A DNA stretch of 64,000 nucleotides, from the NCBI GenBank assembly GCA_013151865.1, contig JAADHN010000160.1, positions 1-64,000 of the forward strand, given 5' to 3'. This document shows positions 18,439-30,077 of this stretch, one piece after another (the stretch's first letter is position 1; each line of letters starts with the position of its first letter). The notes under the pieces were generated by a model, which saw only the letters and a program-made list of their open reading frames with translations, searched no databases and had not been told where the DNA came from. This DNA comes from Kiritimatiellota bacterium (GTDB taxonomy: Bacteria > Verrucomicrobiota > Lentisphaeria > Oligosphaerales > JAADHN01). The position numbers and the translations under genes were made by a program.

Positions 18439-19356
18439 ATGGATGAAGCAGGCACACAACGAATAAATGTTTCGGGCACGCCTGCCGGGGCGGTCGGCCT
18501 GCGGGACCTGGCCGCACGACTCCGGCGCCGGCCCACGGCAATGGCGGCGTTGTGCGTCATCCTGCTTTATGGGGCGGCGGCTTTCGGGACCTGGGGCTAT
18601 ACGCTGCTGTGCCGTTGGACCGACCGGGAATCGATCGCGGAGCGCGCCCGTATGGAGGACCGGTATCTACCGCCAAGCACTCGGCATTGGCTCGGAACGG
18701 ACTACCGCGGTCGAGATGTTCTCTGGCGCTCGATCTTTGCGACCCGCACGGCGTTTCAGGTCGGAATCCTGGCTGGGGCGGTGAGCATTGCCGTGGGAGT
18801 GAGCCTCGGGGCGTTGGGCGGTTACTTTGGGGGAGCCGTGGATGCGGCGGTCGTATGGGTGTACAGCACCTTTGCCGCCATGCCGTCCCTGTTGTTCATC
18901 CTTTCGTTCTCCTTGGTGTTGGGCCGGGGAACGACTGCGGTCTACCTGGGGATCGGCTTGACGAGCTGGGTGGGACTGTGTCGGGTCATCCGTGCCGAGT
19001 TCATTCGACTCCGCTCCGCCCCGTATGTCGAGGCGGCCCGGGCCCAGGGAATCGGCCACGGCCGGATCATTCTGCGGCACATCCTCCCCAACGCCCTCCA
19101 TCTGGTAATCGTCTTTTTCACGATCCGTTTCGCCGCGGCGATCATGACCGAAGTAATCGTCTCGTTCTTGGGGCTGGGCGTCCAGCTCGAACCCAGTTGG
19201 GGCGTGATGATTGCGGAGGCCAAGGAGCGTCTGTGGCAGGGGGTGTGGTGGGAGTTGGCCGGCGCGACCACGGCCATGTTCGGTCTGGTGCTGGCCGTGA
19301 ATATTCTGGGCGATGCCCTCCGTGACGTCCTGGATCCGCGCCTGCGCGGGGTGTGA
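18439..19356 (+). CDS. ABC transporter permease, DppC/OppC type
   Basis: 305 residues of an inner-membrane permease for peptides or oligosaccharides. After a cytoplasmic N-terminus and a first helix (AALCVILLYGAAAFGTWGY) comes the typical periplasmic segment HWLGTDYRGRDVLWRSIF, and then five more helices. The coupling EAA loop is intact (VEAARAQGIGHGRIILRHIL, then PNA). DppC-type permeases normally work with a DppB partner, two ATPases and a binding protein; none of these is in the window. It lies about 95 bases after the kinase gene and could be the last gene of that transcript. It may be a remnant, or its partners may lie elsewhere. Confidence 0.87.
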   Translation: MDEAGTQRINVSGTPAGAVGLRDLAARLRRRPTAMAALCVILLYGAAAFGTWGYTLLCRWTDRESIAERARMEDRYLPPSTRHWLGTDYRGRDVLWRSIFATRTAFQVGILAGAVSIAVGVSLGALGGYFGGAVDAAVVWVYSTFAAMPSLLFILSFSLVLGRGTTAVYLGIGLTSWVGLCRVIRAEFIRLRSAPYVEAARAQGIGHGRIILRHILPNALHLVIVFFTIRFAAAIMTEVIVSFLGLGVQLEPSWGVMIAEAKERLWQGVWWELAGATTAMFGLVLAVNILGDALRDVLDPRLRGV

Positions 19357-19491
19357 GGGGGAAACAAGGTGGCAGCCGCGTCCTTCAAGGATCGGCGGAC
19401 CTGGGTCGAGCCGAGGCGTTGAGCGAGTGCATTGCCGTTCTCGGACCGTGAGGTTGGCAAACTGCACGGCAAATCGGGGCCCGGTCAATCC

Positions 19492-20748
19492 TCAGTCCGT
19501 TGGAGGCAGGGCTGTTTCATTCTCCCGATAGACCCGATGTCCCCAATTCAAATCTTCCGGAAAAAGAAGACCACCCCCCTCCCGCCAACGTTTCCCCGCC
19601 TTGAGGTGCGCGACCACCACGCGTTGGAGAGAAGTTTTGCGGGGCGCTTCTTCGAGATTGGTCACCGGACCTCCGAGCACACGCGCCAGGGTCGAGCCGC
19701 CGGCGGCGCCGGGCAGTGGGAAGAGATAGAACTCACGCAGGAACTTGCGAATGTTGGACGCCTCCGGCAGATAGTCCTCGAACTGCGGATCGAGCAACCA
19801 GGAACCGCAGGCGAATGCCCGATAGTGGAAGTCAGGAAAGAACTCTGCAAAGAAGGCCAGGGCGCGCCGGAAAGAGTCGCCGCACGCCTCAAACCCCATG
19901 GGGCTGCCCGCCGGGATATGGATATTGAGCACAGGATCTTCTTTTTTCAGAACGCGCCGCCAAGCACCGGCATCGAGGCGCAATTCCCGGCGGACGATGC
20001 TCCCGGTTGGGGCAACGGGCCAGCCGTGGATGCTTCCCGGCCCTTCCCGGTACGGAGCCGACGGGGTTTCCGGGGACGGCCCGCCGGCCGCCCATCCCGC
20101 CGGGTGGACGCATATGCCGGCGCCGGCCAGGAGCAGAACGCGGCCGTCGTGCCGCCGCCGGAAAGCGTGATAGTCGTAACGGAACTTCCCGAACTGAAAC
20201 TGGAGGCGCCCGAGTCGGAACAGTTTTCCGGTGAAATGATTGACCAGCCAACCCAACTCGTCGAATCCCCAGCGCCCGGTCTTTCGGCGATACTCCCGGA
20301 TCCAGAGCTCGAGGTCCGTCATCGTCTCGAGAAAAACCTCTTCCGGAAGGTTGTGCCGACGATAGAACGCCTCGATACGCGGGACGCCCGCCAAGAAAAG
20401 CAGGGCCATGAACAGATCGGCGTACGGTGCGGCCTGCGCGGGCGGCAGGGGCCATGAGCGGACATCCGCCCGCTCGAGGCCGGGTGTTTCGAACATTCGC
20501 CGGTAAAGATGCCAAGCCAAGCGCGCCAGTGCGGAGTTCGCACGGATGCCGGCCGCCGCCGCGACCATCGCTTCGGCAATGTCGGCGGAGATGCAGAGCC
20601 GCTCGCAAGTCGCCCGGACGTACTCCGGCCCCAGAAAGAAAAGGCGCTCCGGTGCAAAGGAAGCCCGCGATACGCCCCAGTCCGGTTCCCAAGCGTCGTA
20701 CTTCGGGTCGGCAACGCCCAATTGAGCGCGAAACTCGTCGAACGTCAT
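19492..20748 (-). CDS. acyltransferase-like protein (NAT_N plus GNAT-like C-terminal domain)
   Basis: 418 residues, cytoplasmic. The layout resembles the family annotated as 'acyltransferase domain-containing protein', with an alpha-helical N-terminal domain (about 1-130) and a GNAT-like C-terminal domain. The latter contains VLNIHIPAGSPMGFEACGDS and ends FACGSWLLDPQFEDYLPEAS. The substrate is not known for this family. GGAGGGG lies nine bases before the ATG. It is the last gene of a minus-strand group (aldo/keto reductase, membrane protein, leuS, this gene) and lies 96 bases after leuS. The family assignment is from memory of conserved phrases, so I hold it moderately. Confidence 0.6.
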   Translation of the reverse strand: MTFDEFRAQLGVADPKYDAWEPDWGVSRASFAPERLFFLGPEYVRATCERLCISADIAEAMVAAAAGIRANSALARLAWHLYRRMFETPGLERADVRSWPLPPAQAAPYADLFMALLFLAGVPRIEAFYRRHNLPEEVFLETMTDLELWIREYRRKTGRWGFDELGWLVNHFTGKLFRLGRLQFQFGKFRYDYHAFRRRHDGRVLLLAGAGICVHPAGWAAGGPSPETPSAPYREGPGSIHGWPVAPTGSIVRRELRLDAGAWRRVLKKEDPVLNIHIPAGSPMGFEACGDSFRRALAFFAEFFPDFHYRAFACGSWLLDPQFEDYLPEASNIRKFLREFYLFPLPGAAGGSTLARVLGGPVTNLEEAPRKTSLQRVVVAHLKAGKRWREGGGLLFPEDLNWGHRVYRENETALPPTD

Positions 20749-20844
20749 GGGATGATCCCCTCCGGAGAGGGAGCGCCGGGCAGCGAAACCGGGAGACGTT
20801 CCCGGCCGCCGCCGCTGTTCGCGGGACGGAAATCCGCCCCTCGC

Positions 20845-23433
<2,589 letters not shown>

Positions 23434-23484
23434 AAGAAAAGAGACCCCTTCTTCGTTGCTCGTCAGTCCGGAGGCGGCAGTCGC

Positions 23485-24027
23485 TCAGAAACGCGCTCTG
23501 GCGCCGCCCACGGCCGCCGCATCGCCCGTGTCGCCGTCGTCGCGCCGGCGTTCTGAAATCGAGACGGCGTCCTGCACCAAGTCCGAAGTCTGTGGATAAT
23601 GAAAGAAATCCGCAAACACGGCCGCCACGGTCAACATGGTTTGGACGACGGCCCCGGCGCCCAGCAGGCGCAGGACGAGTGCGCCCAAAGCCCACCCGTC
23701 GCACATGGCCAACCCGACGAGTTGCGCCTGCGTCATGCGTCGGATGTATTCGTTCACGTCCCGGGATCGGCGTACCGCCGTGCGGCGCAGGCCGACGTGC
23801 ACCAGGATGGACGACACGGCCGCCAACGCCCCGAGGCCGGAGACCGCAGTGATCAAGAGCCGGAGCAGCCCCGGATCCAGTGCAGGCAGCCCCGTCTTTC
23901 CCTCGAGGGCCTGCCCGACCGCCAAATAAACGAGCTTGCCTGCAGCCACGGCGCCCCACAACAGACGCATGGCGCGGAGCGCGGGTCCAAGGTTTTCGGT
24001 GACTTCACGAACTTTCGCGCGCGGCAT
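23485..24027 (-). CDS. integral membrane protein of unknown function
   Basis: 180 residues with three or four hydrophobic segments: LLWGAVAAGKLVYLAVGQAL, LLRLLITAVSGLGALAAVSS, a QLVGLAMCDGWALGALVLRL block and VVQTMLTVAAVFADFFHY. The C-terminus is short and charged. The pattern resembles small four-helix membrane proteins with no assigned role. It sits between the aldo/keto reductase (41 bases) and leuS (51 bases) and is probably co-transcribed with them. I do not recognise the family. Confidence 0.6.
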   Translation of the reverse strand: MPRAKVREVTENLGPALRAMRLLWGAVAAGKLVYLAVGQALEGKTGLPALDPGLLRLLITAVSGLGALAAVSSILVHVGLRRTAVRRSRDVNEYIRRMTQAQLVGLAMCDGWALGALVLRLLGAGAVVQTMLTVAAVFADFFHYPQTSDLVQDAVSISERRRDDGDTGDAAAVGGARARF

Positions 24028-24068
24028 TGCACACAGTCCCTGTTCCGGTATCGACCGCCTTCCAACAC

Positions 24069-25064
24069 TCAGCCGCCGGCCGTCAGCCGGGAAAACGCCG
24101 AACCGAGGGTCTCGATCTCCCCGGGACTCAATTGCAGATCAGCCGCGGCGGCATTGGCCCGCGCCTGCTCTTCGGTCCGTGCCCCGACCAGGGCCGCAGT
24201 CACTCCTGGCGCCGCCAGGCACCAGGCAACCGACACCTGAGCGGGCGTGGCGCTGTGTGCTGCGGCGATCGGACGCACAACCGTGTCGATCACGCGGTTC
24301 ACCTGCTCGAGGCGTTCGCCCCGGAACCAAGCATCGTTGGGGCGGGCGTCGCCGGGCTTGAACGAGTATTCCGGGGTGATCTTACCGGTCAAAAGTCCCC
24401 GGTACATGGGGCTGTACACGATCACGCCGATGCCATTCTCGCGACAGAATGGGAGTATCTCGCCCTCGATGCCGCGCTGCAACAGGTTGTAGGGCGGTTG
24501 CAGGCTCGCAATGGGTCCGGCTGCCAGGCATTGGCGCAGCAGCGGGACATCGTAGTTGCTCATACCGAACTCGCGAATCTTGCCTTTATCCCGGAGATCG
24601 AAGAGGGCTTCCATCATCTCATCCGCCGGCGTGGTCTTGTCCGGCCAGTGGCATTGATAAAGGTCGATGACGTCCACACCAAGCCGTTTCAAGCTGCGGT
24701 CGCATTCTTGGAGAATCGAGCGTTTCCGGGTGCAGAGGAAAACCTGGACAGGCTTCCCGTCGGGACCTTTGGTGTCGAACCAGTATTCGCCTTCGGCAAG
24801 GTCCCACCGCATGGCAAACTTGGTGGCGACGACCACTTCCTCCCGTCTGCCGCGGATGGCTTCCCCCACAATCTTCTCACTGAGGCCGAAGCCGTACATG
24901 GGCGCCGTATCGATGGTGTTCACACCCGCATCCAGGGACGTCTGAATGGCGCGAACGGCATCCCGCCTGTCGGTCCCTCCCCACATCCAACCGCCGATGG
25001 CCCACGTCCCCAACACGACGCGGCTGAGTTCAAGGTCCGAGTTTCCCAACCGTGCGTACTTCAT
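24069..25064 (-). CDS. aldo/keto reductase
   Basis: 331 residues of an NAD(P)H-dependent oxidoreductase with a TIM-barrel fold. All four catalytic positions are visible: Asp and Tyr in NTIDTAPMYGFGLSE, Lys in VVATKF, and His in LYQCHWPD. The cofactor-binding C-terminus has ALVGARTEEQARANAAA. The start is taken at MKYARLGNSDLELS, with GGGAGA upstream; a longer frame reaches 25124 without support. It belongs to the general AKR group (YajO/IolS-like) acting on sugars or aldehydes. It is the first gene of the minus-strand leuS group. Confidence 0.9.
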   Translation of the reverse strand: MKYARLGNSDLELSRVVLGTWAIGGWMWGGTDRRDAVRAIQTSLDAGVNTIDTAPMYGFGLSEKIVGEAIRGRREEVVVATKFAMRWDLAEGEYWFDTKGPDGKPVQVFLCTRKRSILQECDRSLKRLGVDVIDLYQCHWPDKTTPADEMMEALFDLRDKGKIREFGMSNYDVPLLRQCLAAGPIASLQPPYNLLQRGIEGEILPFCRENGIGVIVYSPMYRGLLTGKITPEYSFKPGDARPNDAWFRGERLEQVNRVIDTVVRPIAAAHSATPAQVSVAWCLAAPGVTAALVGARTEEQARANAAAADLQLSPGEIETLGSAFSRLTAGG

Positions 25065-25190
25065 CGGCAAGTCGTCTCCCTGGTTCGACAATGTCCGGAA
25101 ACAACGCAGACAGGACGCGCCCATGGGCGTCTCTGATGCGGCGGTACTTTACTGCCTCGACCGACGGAGAACCAGAGGGTGTCCCGGCTC

Positions 25191-25585
25191 GGGGCGCATG
25201 TCAGTTCGGTAGATGGCGGTTGTGTTGTGGGAATCGGGACCGCGCATTTGCCTGGTCGGGTCACGGATCAATGCGACAACCGAATTTGTCCGCCTGAGGC
25301 GGGCTGCCCAATCCAGCCCGGGATTTCATCCCCGGGTCCGAAACGGCGTCCCAACCCCGATTCGTGGGATTGCTGCATGGCCGTCCATGCAGCCGTCCCT
25401 TTCAGAGACCAGCGAGTTTTGTTATGGTACGATTATCCCAGAGTTGAATCCCTGGGCTGGACTCGGCGTCCTCGCCGGGGACCGCGAACCAACGCGGTAT
25501 CCGATCTTGTGCGGTAGGGGGCAATGAAAAAAGTTCGACGGCGAGGCCTGCCACCGGGACCGCCGACGGAACAGACATGCGCCCC
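25191..25585. repeat. imperfect inverted repeat flanking a 355-base interval
   Basis: GGGGCGCATGTCAGTTCGGT at 25191-25210 is matched at 18 of 20 positions by the reverse complement of 25566-25585 (GGGGCGCATGTCTGTTCCGT). The interval between them contains further hairpins but no transposase. It may be a small non-autonomous element or two copies of a dispersed motif in opposite orientation. Confidence 0.5.
25372..25393. other. perfect nine-base-pair hairpin
   Basis: GCTGCATGG and CCATGCAGC flank the loop CCGT. A second hairpin, GGGCTG with CAGCCC, lies about 70 bases before it. There is no T tract, so a terminator role is doubtful. It could be part of a structured RNA. Confidence 0.4.
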
Positions 25586-25736
25586 CCGGCTCAACGGAAA
25601 GAGGTCCGTGCCGAGAGGGTCCGTTTGCGCCCGTCGTGCCGGCGGGTTCGCGTCCGTTTTCACCTCCCGCTTTTCGGCAGGGCCGGCAGAAGCGTCTGGC
25701 AAAGAGATGCGATGGGGCGACGCGGGGTCGGAGCAC

Positions 25737-25766
25737 TTGCGTTTCCGCCCCGGGAGGGTTTATACT
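25737..25766 (+). promoter_or_regulatory. candidate sigma-70 promoter
   Basis: TTGCGT (25737-25742) and TATACT (25761-25766) with an 18-base spacer read towards the PqqD-like gene at 26259. The leader would be almost 500 bases. Confidence 0.5.
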
Positions 25767-26258
25767 GGGGAGGGGTGTGTTACAGTATGTCGGGAAAAGT
25801 TTGTCTCCGAGAACATCCCCGAAGGGAACAGCCTCGGTGGTGCGCCACTCGAGTTCGGCGCTCGAGCGGGCGCCGTTCGTTCGCACGCCTACCCGCCTCC
25901 GTGGGCGCCGGCGATCCTCGGGCCGCCCGCATCTTCGCCCGAAGCGACGCCGCCATGGCTCGCCTGCAGGAGGCGCGTCTCTGTCTCTATCCTTTCAGAC
26001 GACCGGACCTCGAAACAGTCGGTACGTCCGATTCTGGAGATGCTCCTTTGGCCGCCGCACTCGCGGCAACCCGGCTCCGAGACCTGCAGAGCAGCGGGTA
26101 CATCGAGAAAGCGTGCGGCCAAGCGAAATCGCCGAAAAAGAAGCGGCTCGTCGCCGCCCTTCCAAACGGTGCCCCGTTATGCGCAGCGGACATTCGCCGA
26201 GATCGCCGGAACGCTCTCCGTTCAGGCGACACCGCACCCCACATGAGGGTCCGATCCC

Positions 26259-26735
26259 ATGGGATTCCTGTCCAACCTGAATCCGTTCCGCCCCGGGCGG
26301 ACCGCCGAACCGCCCCCGCTGAAACAACCCAAGTTCGACGTGGACCGGGCACTCGAGGTCGAGCTGCGGGAACATCCGACGCTCGAACGCCGCCGGGCCG
26401 CCAACGGCGAACTGATCCTGATCGTCCAACGCGAGTTGCACGCCGCCGAGAAACTCCTGGCCCGGGTCGCCCGGGTCAACCGCTCCCGGCGAATCGTCCT
26501 GGACAAGTACGGCGAGTTTATGCTGGACGCGGCCCTGAAACCGGGCGCCCGGCTGACCGACGCGGCCGAAGCCATGGCCAAAGAGTTCGACATCGACATC
26601 GAGCGTGCTCGTCTGGGGGTTGTACAATTGGTCAAGGGCCTGATGCTCCGGGGGTTCGTATTCCTCGTGCGAAGTCCGCAATCGCCGCAAGGGCGGTCCG
26701 CCGCCGGGAACGCGTCGGATCTCCCGGAAGCCTAA
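26259..26735 (+). CDS. PqqD-like protein
   Basis: 158 residues with GAGGG upstream of the ATG. The central part has the PqqD pattern, with an N-terminal beta region (NGELILIVQRE), LDKYGEFMLDAA, then a winged-helix-like half (RLTDAAEAMAKEFDIDIERA, then VVQLVKGLMLRGFV). PqqD-type domains bind leader peptides and present them to radical-SAM or other modifying enzymes. No radical-SAM protein or candidate precursor peptide is seen nearby, so it may act as a stand-alone chaperone-like domain. The next gene follows after 114 bases on the same strand. Confidence 0.6.
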   Translation: MGFLSNLNPFRPGRTAEPPPLKQPKFDVDRALEVELREHPTLERRRAANGELILIVQRELHAAEKLLARVARVNRSRRIVLDKYGEFMLDAALKPGARLTDAAEAMAKEFDIDIERARLGVVQLVKGLMLRGFVFLVRSPQSPQGRSAAGNASDLPEA

Positions 26736-26849
26736 ACCGCGGCGGCCCGGGAAACACGATGGCCAACGGGCGCCGTACAGCGCCTCCGGAGCCGCGATGA
26801 CCGCGAACGCCCGGGGCCGGGCCGTCCCGAAAACGCCACCGAGGTCTCC

Positions 26850-29174
26850 ATGCCCACCCACCGTTCGCCACGCAGTCGTCTCCGCCGCCGGGACGCCGCA
26901 TTGATTCTCGCCCTCTGCCTGCCGCTGTCGGTCTGGACGACCTGGAAACTGTTCGGCTTCGGCCGGGATCCCCTGGTGGTCTGGTCTTGCGGGGGCAACT
27001 ACGAGTTTCTCAAGGAGTACGTTCGTGCCTTCGAGAAGCAACAGGGATGCCGTGTCCGTTACACAGCGGCGCCGGTGCAGTACCTGATCGAAGAGGCGGC
27101 TTACGGCGACCGGGAACCGGACGTGATCGTCGGTCGGGCCGGTCCCGGCTGGGTCGCTCTCCGACAGAGCGGCAAGCTGGCCCGGGGTCCGGTCTTTTTC
27201 GCACTCGATCCGTTCGGGATTGCCGTGGCCAAAGGCAATCCGCTGGGCATCGACTCGATCGAGGACCTGGGAAAGAAGGGGCTTCGAGTCGTACAATCTC
27301 CCGGCGCCATGCGCCCCAAGGGCACAGTGCCCGCCTTACTCATGGCCCAGGTCGACCGGAAGTTTTTCCCGGGCCTTGTCGAACGTTGGGAGAACAACGT
27401 TACGGTCAGACCCAAATGCGGCCGTCATCTGCTGCGGCCCATCATCGACGGCGTGGCGGACTGCACGCTGACCCAACGCTCGGCCCTGTTCTATCCGGAC
27501 GTACGCGGACGTCTCGATTTCGTCTCTCTCCCTCCCGAGATACTGCTCGCGCTCAAGAAGGGCCGCGCCTCAATTCCGCAGTGTGCGGGGGTGTTGCGGA
27601 GTGCGCGGGCCCGGGGTCGCGCCGACTTGGCGCGACGATTCGTGGAACAACTCCGGAGATCGAAGGTGCTGCTCGAGCAGTTCGGCTACTTGCCGCTGGA
27701 CAATCCCCGCGCCAAGGAGTTGGCGGGTTTACTGAAGGTCTCCGGTCCGAGCGACATGCCCGGGCGGCAGATCCAGCTCGCGATGCGTCTCGAAGAATTC
27801 GGCCTTTGGCGCGAAGCCCGACGGCGTTACCTGAAGGTCATTTACGCGTTCGGTCCGAACCATTACACGGCCCGGGCGCTCTACCGGGCGGCGGTTATTT
27901 CGCTCCGCTTCCGTGCACGGGCGGCGGCCCGATTCGACTTGGAGCGCGTGGTGAACGAATACCCTCCGCCGAGCCCCAACGAATACGATTCGCGGATCTT
28001 GACTTGCGACGGGCCCATACCGGGTGTCGAACGCCTTCCTTACGCGCACTGGATCCGGGCGGCGCGTCTCGAATTGCAGGGATTGCGCCGGCCCCGGGGA
28101 AGACGCAGGCCGACCCCGGCACTCCGCAGAGATCCACGGGTCGGCGCCCTCTTCCCGGTGATTGTTACGGAAGGGGACCCGCCCAAGAACGGCAGGCGCG
28201 AACTGGGCCTGGGCCTGCATCTGCTCGTAACCGGGGACCCCGAATTTGCCGCGCGGGACCTGCTGAAAGTTTGCACGCTCAACTTCCCGAGCCGTTGGAT
28301 GCCCGAGGCCGAATACCTGCTCGGCCTCTGTGCCCGCGAGCGTCGGCTCCCGGCCCTGGCTCGAAAGCAATGGGAGCGGGTGGTCCGAAACTGGCCCGGC
28401 AGCCGTGCGGCGACCGCCGCACAGTTGGCGACAGCCGCACAGCCCCGCACCACCGGTGACCCGGCGCCGACCTCGACCGGATCGGGCAAGCCGGCCATGC
28501 CGCCATGGTCCGGGCGCTACGACACCCACGTTCGCCGGGCCCTCACCTATGCCTGCCGCCTTTTCGAACACGAAATGCCCCTGTTTGCGTTCAAGGAATA
28601 CGCCAAGGTCCTGGGGGGGGTCTACGGCCGCGCCACGGTCGAGGATCGAGCCGAAGCCCGTTTCCGGGCCGGGGTCGCCTGCACCGCCCTTGGCAACTCG
28701 AACGCGGCGGTCCGGCAGTGGCGGATCGGCGCGGCGCGATACCCCGACACAGAATGGGGTGCGATGGCCCGGAGCCGGCTGGCCGCCCTCTCGGTCCGCC
28801 CGCCCGACTCGGCCATCGGGTTGCCGCCGCTGCCTCCGCCGGCCCAAGGGACCCCGGAGATCCGCTTCTGTGTAGCCGAGGAGTTCCGGTTGGCCGGGAT
28901 CTACGATAAGGACGAAATCCTCCTCGAATATCTGAAAGTCCTCACCGTGGCCCGACCGCCGCCGGGCAAGGGTGCAAGGATGCTTGCCGCGGCGGAATTC
29001 CACCTCGGGACCGCTCTGAACAGGACCGGCCGCAGACGCCGCGCCCTGGAACTGTGGCGACATTGCCTGGAGGCTTTCCCGCAGACGCCTTGGGCCGCCA
29101 AGGCCAAGGCCGCATTGGCCGGGACCCGCTCTTCCGGGCCGCCGCGGGATCCGCCCGACCGAGCGAAAGACTGA
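26850..29174 (+). CDS. periplasmic solute-binding (ModA-like) domain fused to TPR-type repeats
   Basis: 774 residues. GAGG lies upstream of the ATG. An N-terminal signal anchor (ALILALCLPLSVWTTWKLFG) is followed at about residues 40-300 by a class II solute-binding fold of the ModA/tungstate type: LVVWSCGGNYEFLKEYVRAF, EPDVIVGRAGPGWVAL, FGIAVAKGNPLGIDSIEDL and the closing segment FGYLPLDNPRAKELAG. The remaining 450 residues are helical repeats with alternating YRKLKV/A-Y-A patterns resembling TPR or outer-membrane-lipoprotein-type repeats. Solute-binding proteins are normally single-domain, so the fusion is unusual. The ligand may be an oxyanion or metal, but binding residues are not secure. 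The next gene begins three bases after the stop, so the two are coupled. Confidence 0.7.
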   Translation: MPTHRSPRSRLRRRDAALILALCLPLSVWTTWKLFGFGRDPLVVWSCGGNYEFLKEYVRAFEKQQGCRVRYTAAPVQYLIEEAAYGDREPDVIVGRAGPGWVALRQSGKLARGPVFFALDPFGIAVAKGNPLGIDSIEDLGKKGLRVVQSPGAMRPKGTVPALLMAQVDRKFFPGLVERWENNVTVRPKCGRHLLRPIIDGVADCTLTQRSALFYPDVRGRLDFVSLPPEILLALKKGRASIPQCAGVLRSARARGRADLARRFVEQLRRSKVLLEQFGYLPLDNPRAKELAGLLKVSGPSDMPGRQIQLAMRLEEFGLWREARRRYLKVIYAFGPNHYTARALYRAAVISLRFRARAAARFDLERVVNEYPPPSPNEYDSRILTCDGPIPGVERLPYAHWIRAARLELQGLRRPRGRRRPTPALRRDPRVGALFPVIVTEGDPPKNGRRELGLGLHLLVTGDPEFAARDLLKVCTLNFPSRWMPEAEYLLGLCARERRLPALARKQWERVVRNWPGSRAATAAQLATAAQPRTTGDPAPTSTGSGKPAMPPWSGRYDTHVRRALTYACRLFEHEMPLFAFKEYAKVLGGVYGRATVEDRAEARFRAGVACTALGNSNAAVRQWRIGAARYPDTEWGAMARSRLAALSVRPPDSAIGLPPLPPPAQGTPEIRFCVAEEFRLAGIYDKDEILLEYLKVLTVARPPPGKGARMLAAAEFHLGTALNRTGRRRRALELWRHCLEAFPQTPWAAKAKAALAGTRSSGPPRDPPDRAKD

Positions 29175-29177
29175 TCC

Positions 29178-30002
29178 ATGGAACGCATCACACTGCCGCG
29201 ACGGCTCACGCAGACCGCTTTTTTCCTGGTCACGGGACAGTGGTTCTTTGTCGGCTTCCTGCGCTGTCCGTTCGGCGTGCCTTTCATCTCCTGCACGTTC
29301 TGTCCGCTCGGGGACTGTACGGGCATTTTTCTCCAAGTCCCCTTCATCGGGCTCCTGTTGGTGAGCGGCTCGCTGTTCGGGCGCGTCTTCTGCGGTTGGA
29401 TCTGTCCTTTGGGGTATTTGAACGACGTTCTGGGGAAATTGCCGAAACCGCGAATCGAAGGGGCGGCTTGGTTCCAGCGGGTCGAACCGGGCCTACGGAG
29501 TCTCAAGTATCTCTTTCTCGCCCTGGTCCTGGCCTTGGTGGTCCTATTCAACCTCCCGGCGACCCGGGCCTATCCGTATGTGGTGCGCTCTCCTTCGATG
29601 TTCAACTGGGAAAGCGTGGTCTTGGCCGTCAAACTTGGTGCGGCGCGTTATCCGATTCGGATCGGACTGCTGGGTTTCGCTCTGCTCGCGGCGCTGGTGG
29701 CGACCCGCTTCTGGTGCCGATACCTGTGTCCGTTCGGTGCGCTGTTCAGTCTTCTGAACCGTGTCAGTCTCTGGCGCCCCGTGCGCACGTCGGCCTGTCG
29801 CCGTTGCGGCAAGTATCCCGGGGAATGCCTCCAGCACACCACGCCGACGACCCCCGACTGCATCATCTGCGGCGATTGCCTGCAGGGCTGCCCACACGGC
29901 GCCATTGAACTTCGGGTGCTGGGCAAGCCGGATCCAGGCGAAACCGAAGCCCCGGACGGGGTCCGGGACAACCCCGACGCTGTCGCCTCGCGATTGCCGT
30001 GA
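29178..30002 (+). CDS. NapH/MauN-type membrane polyferredoxin
   Basis: 274 residues of an inner-membrane electron-transfer protein. It has about four helices with two cytoplasmic cysteine motifs of the NapH type (FCGWICPLGYL and FWCRYLCPFGALF), and an extra CTFCPLGDC near the N-terminus. The C-terminal domain contains ferredoxin-like cysteines, CRRCGKYPGEC and CIICGDCLQGCPHGAI, for one or two 4Fe-4S clusters. Such proteins pass electrons from quinols to periplasmic or cytoplasmic acceptors. It begins three bases after the solute-binding/TPR gene, so the two proteins likely work together in the membrane. It ends facing the GH172 gene and lies 3.2 kb from hgcB on the opposite strand. Confidence 0.85.
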   Translation: MERITLPRRLTQTAFFLVTGQWFFVGFLRCPFGVPFISCTFCPLGDCTGIFLQVPFIGLLLVSGSLFGRVFCGWICPLGYLNDVLGKLPKPRIEGAAWFQRVEPGLRSLKYLFLALVLALVVLFNLPATRAYPYVVRSPSMFNWESVVLAVKLGAARYPIRIGLLGFALLAALVATRFWCRYLCPFGALFSLLNRVSLWRPVRTSACRRCGKYPGECLQHTTPTTPDCIICGDCLQGCPHGAIELRVLGKPDPGETEAPDGVRDNPDAVASRLP

Positions 30003-30077
30003 CCGGACAGAAGCCCTGCGCTTGCGCAGCGGAAAGAGTCCCGGGAACGCCGAATGGGTCCATGGAGAGAAGCGGGG

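Larger units (their letters stand above)
25065..26258. other. structured region with no convincing gene
   Basis: Nearly 1.2 kb. Several overlapping frames are open on both strands, but none has a recognisable domain, and the amino-acid content (Arg, Pro and Ser rich) is that of shadow frames. The region holds an inverted repeat at 25191-25210/25566-25585, nested hairpins between 25297 and 25393, and a good promoter at 25737-25766. The promoter points to a transcript starting near 25773, either a long leader of the PqqD-like gene or a small RNA. A short protein such as one beginning at the ATG near 25956 cannot be excluded. Confidence 0.45.

Noticed and set aside
25577-26800. A 407-codon frame running across the structured region and the PqqD-like gene
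   Set aside because: Arg/Pro-rich translation without domain. It overlaps the better-supported PqqD-like gene in another frame and lacks a ribosome site at its start.
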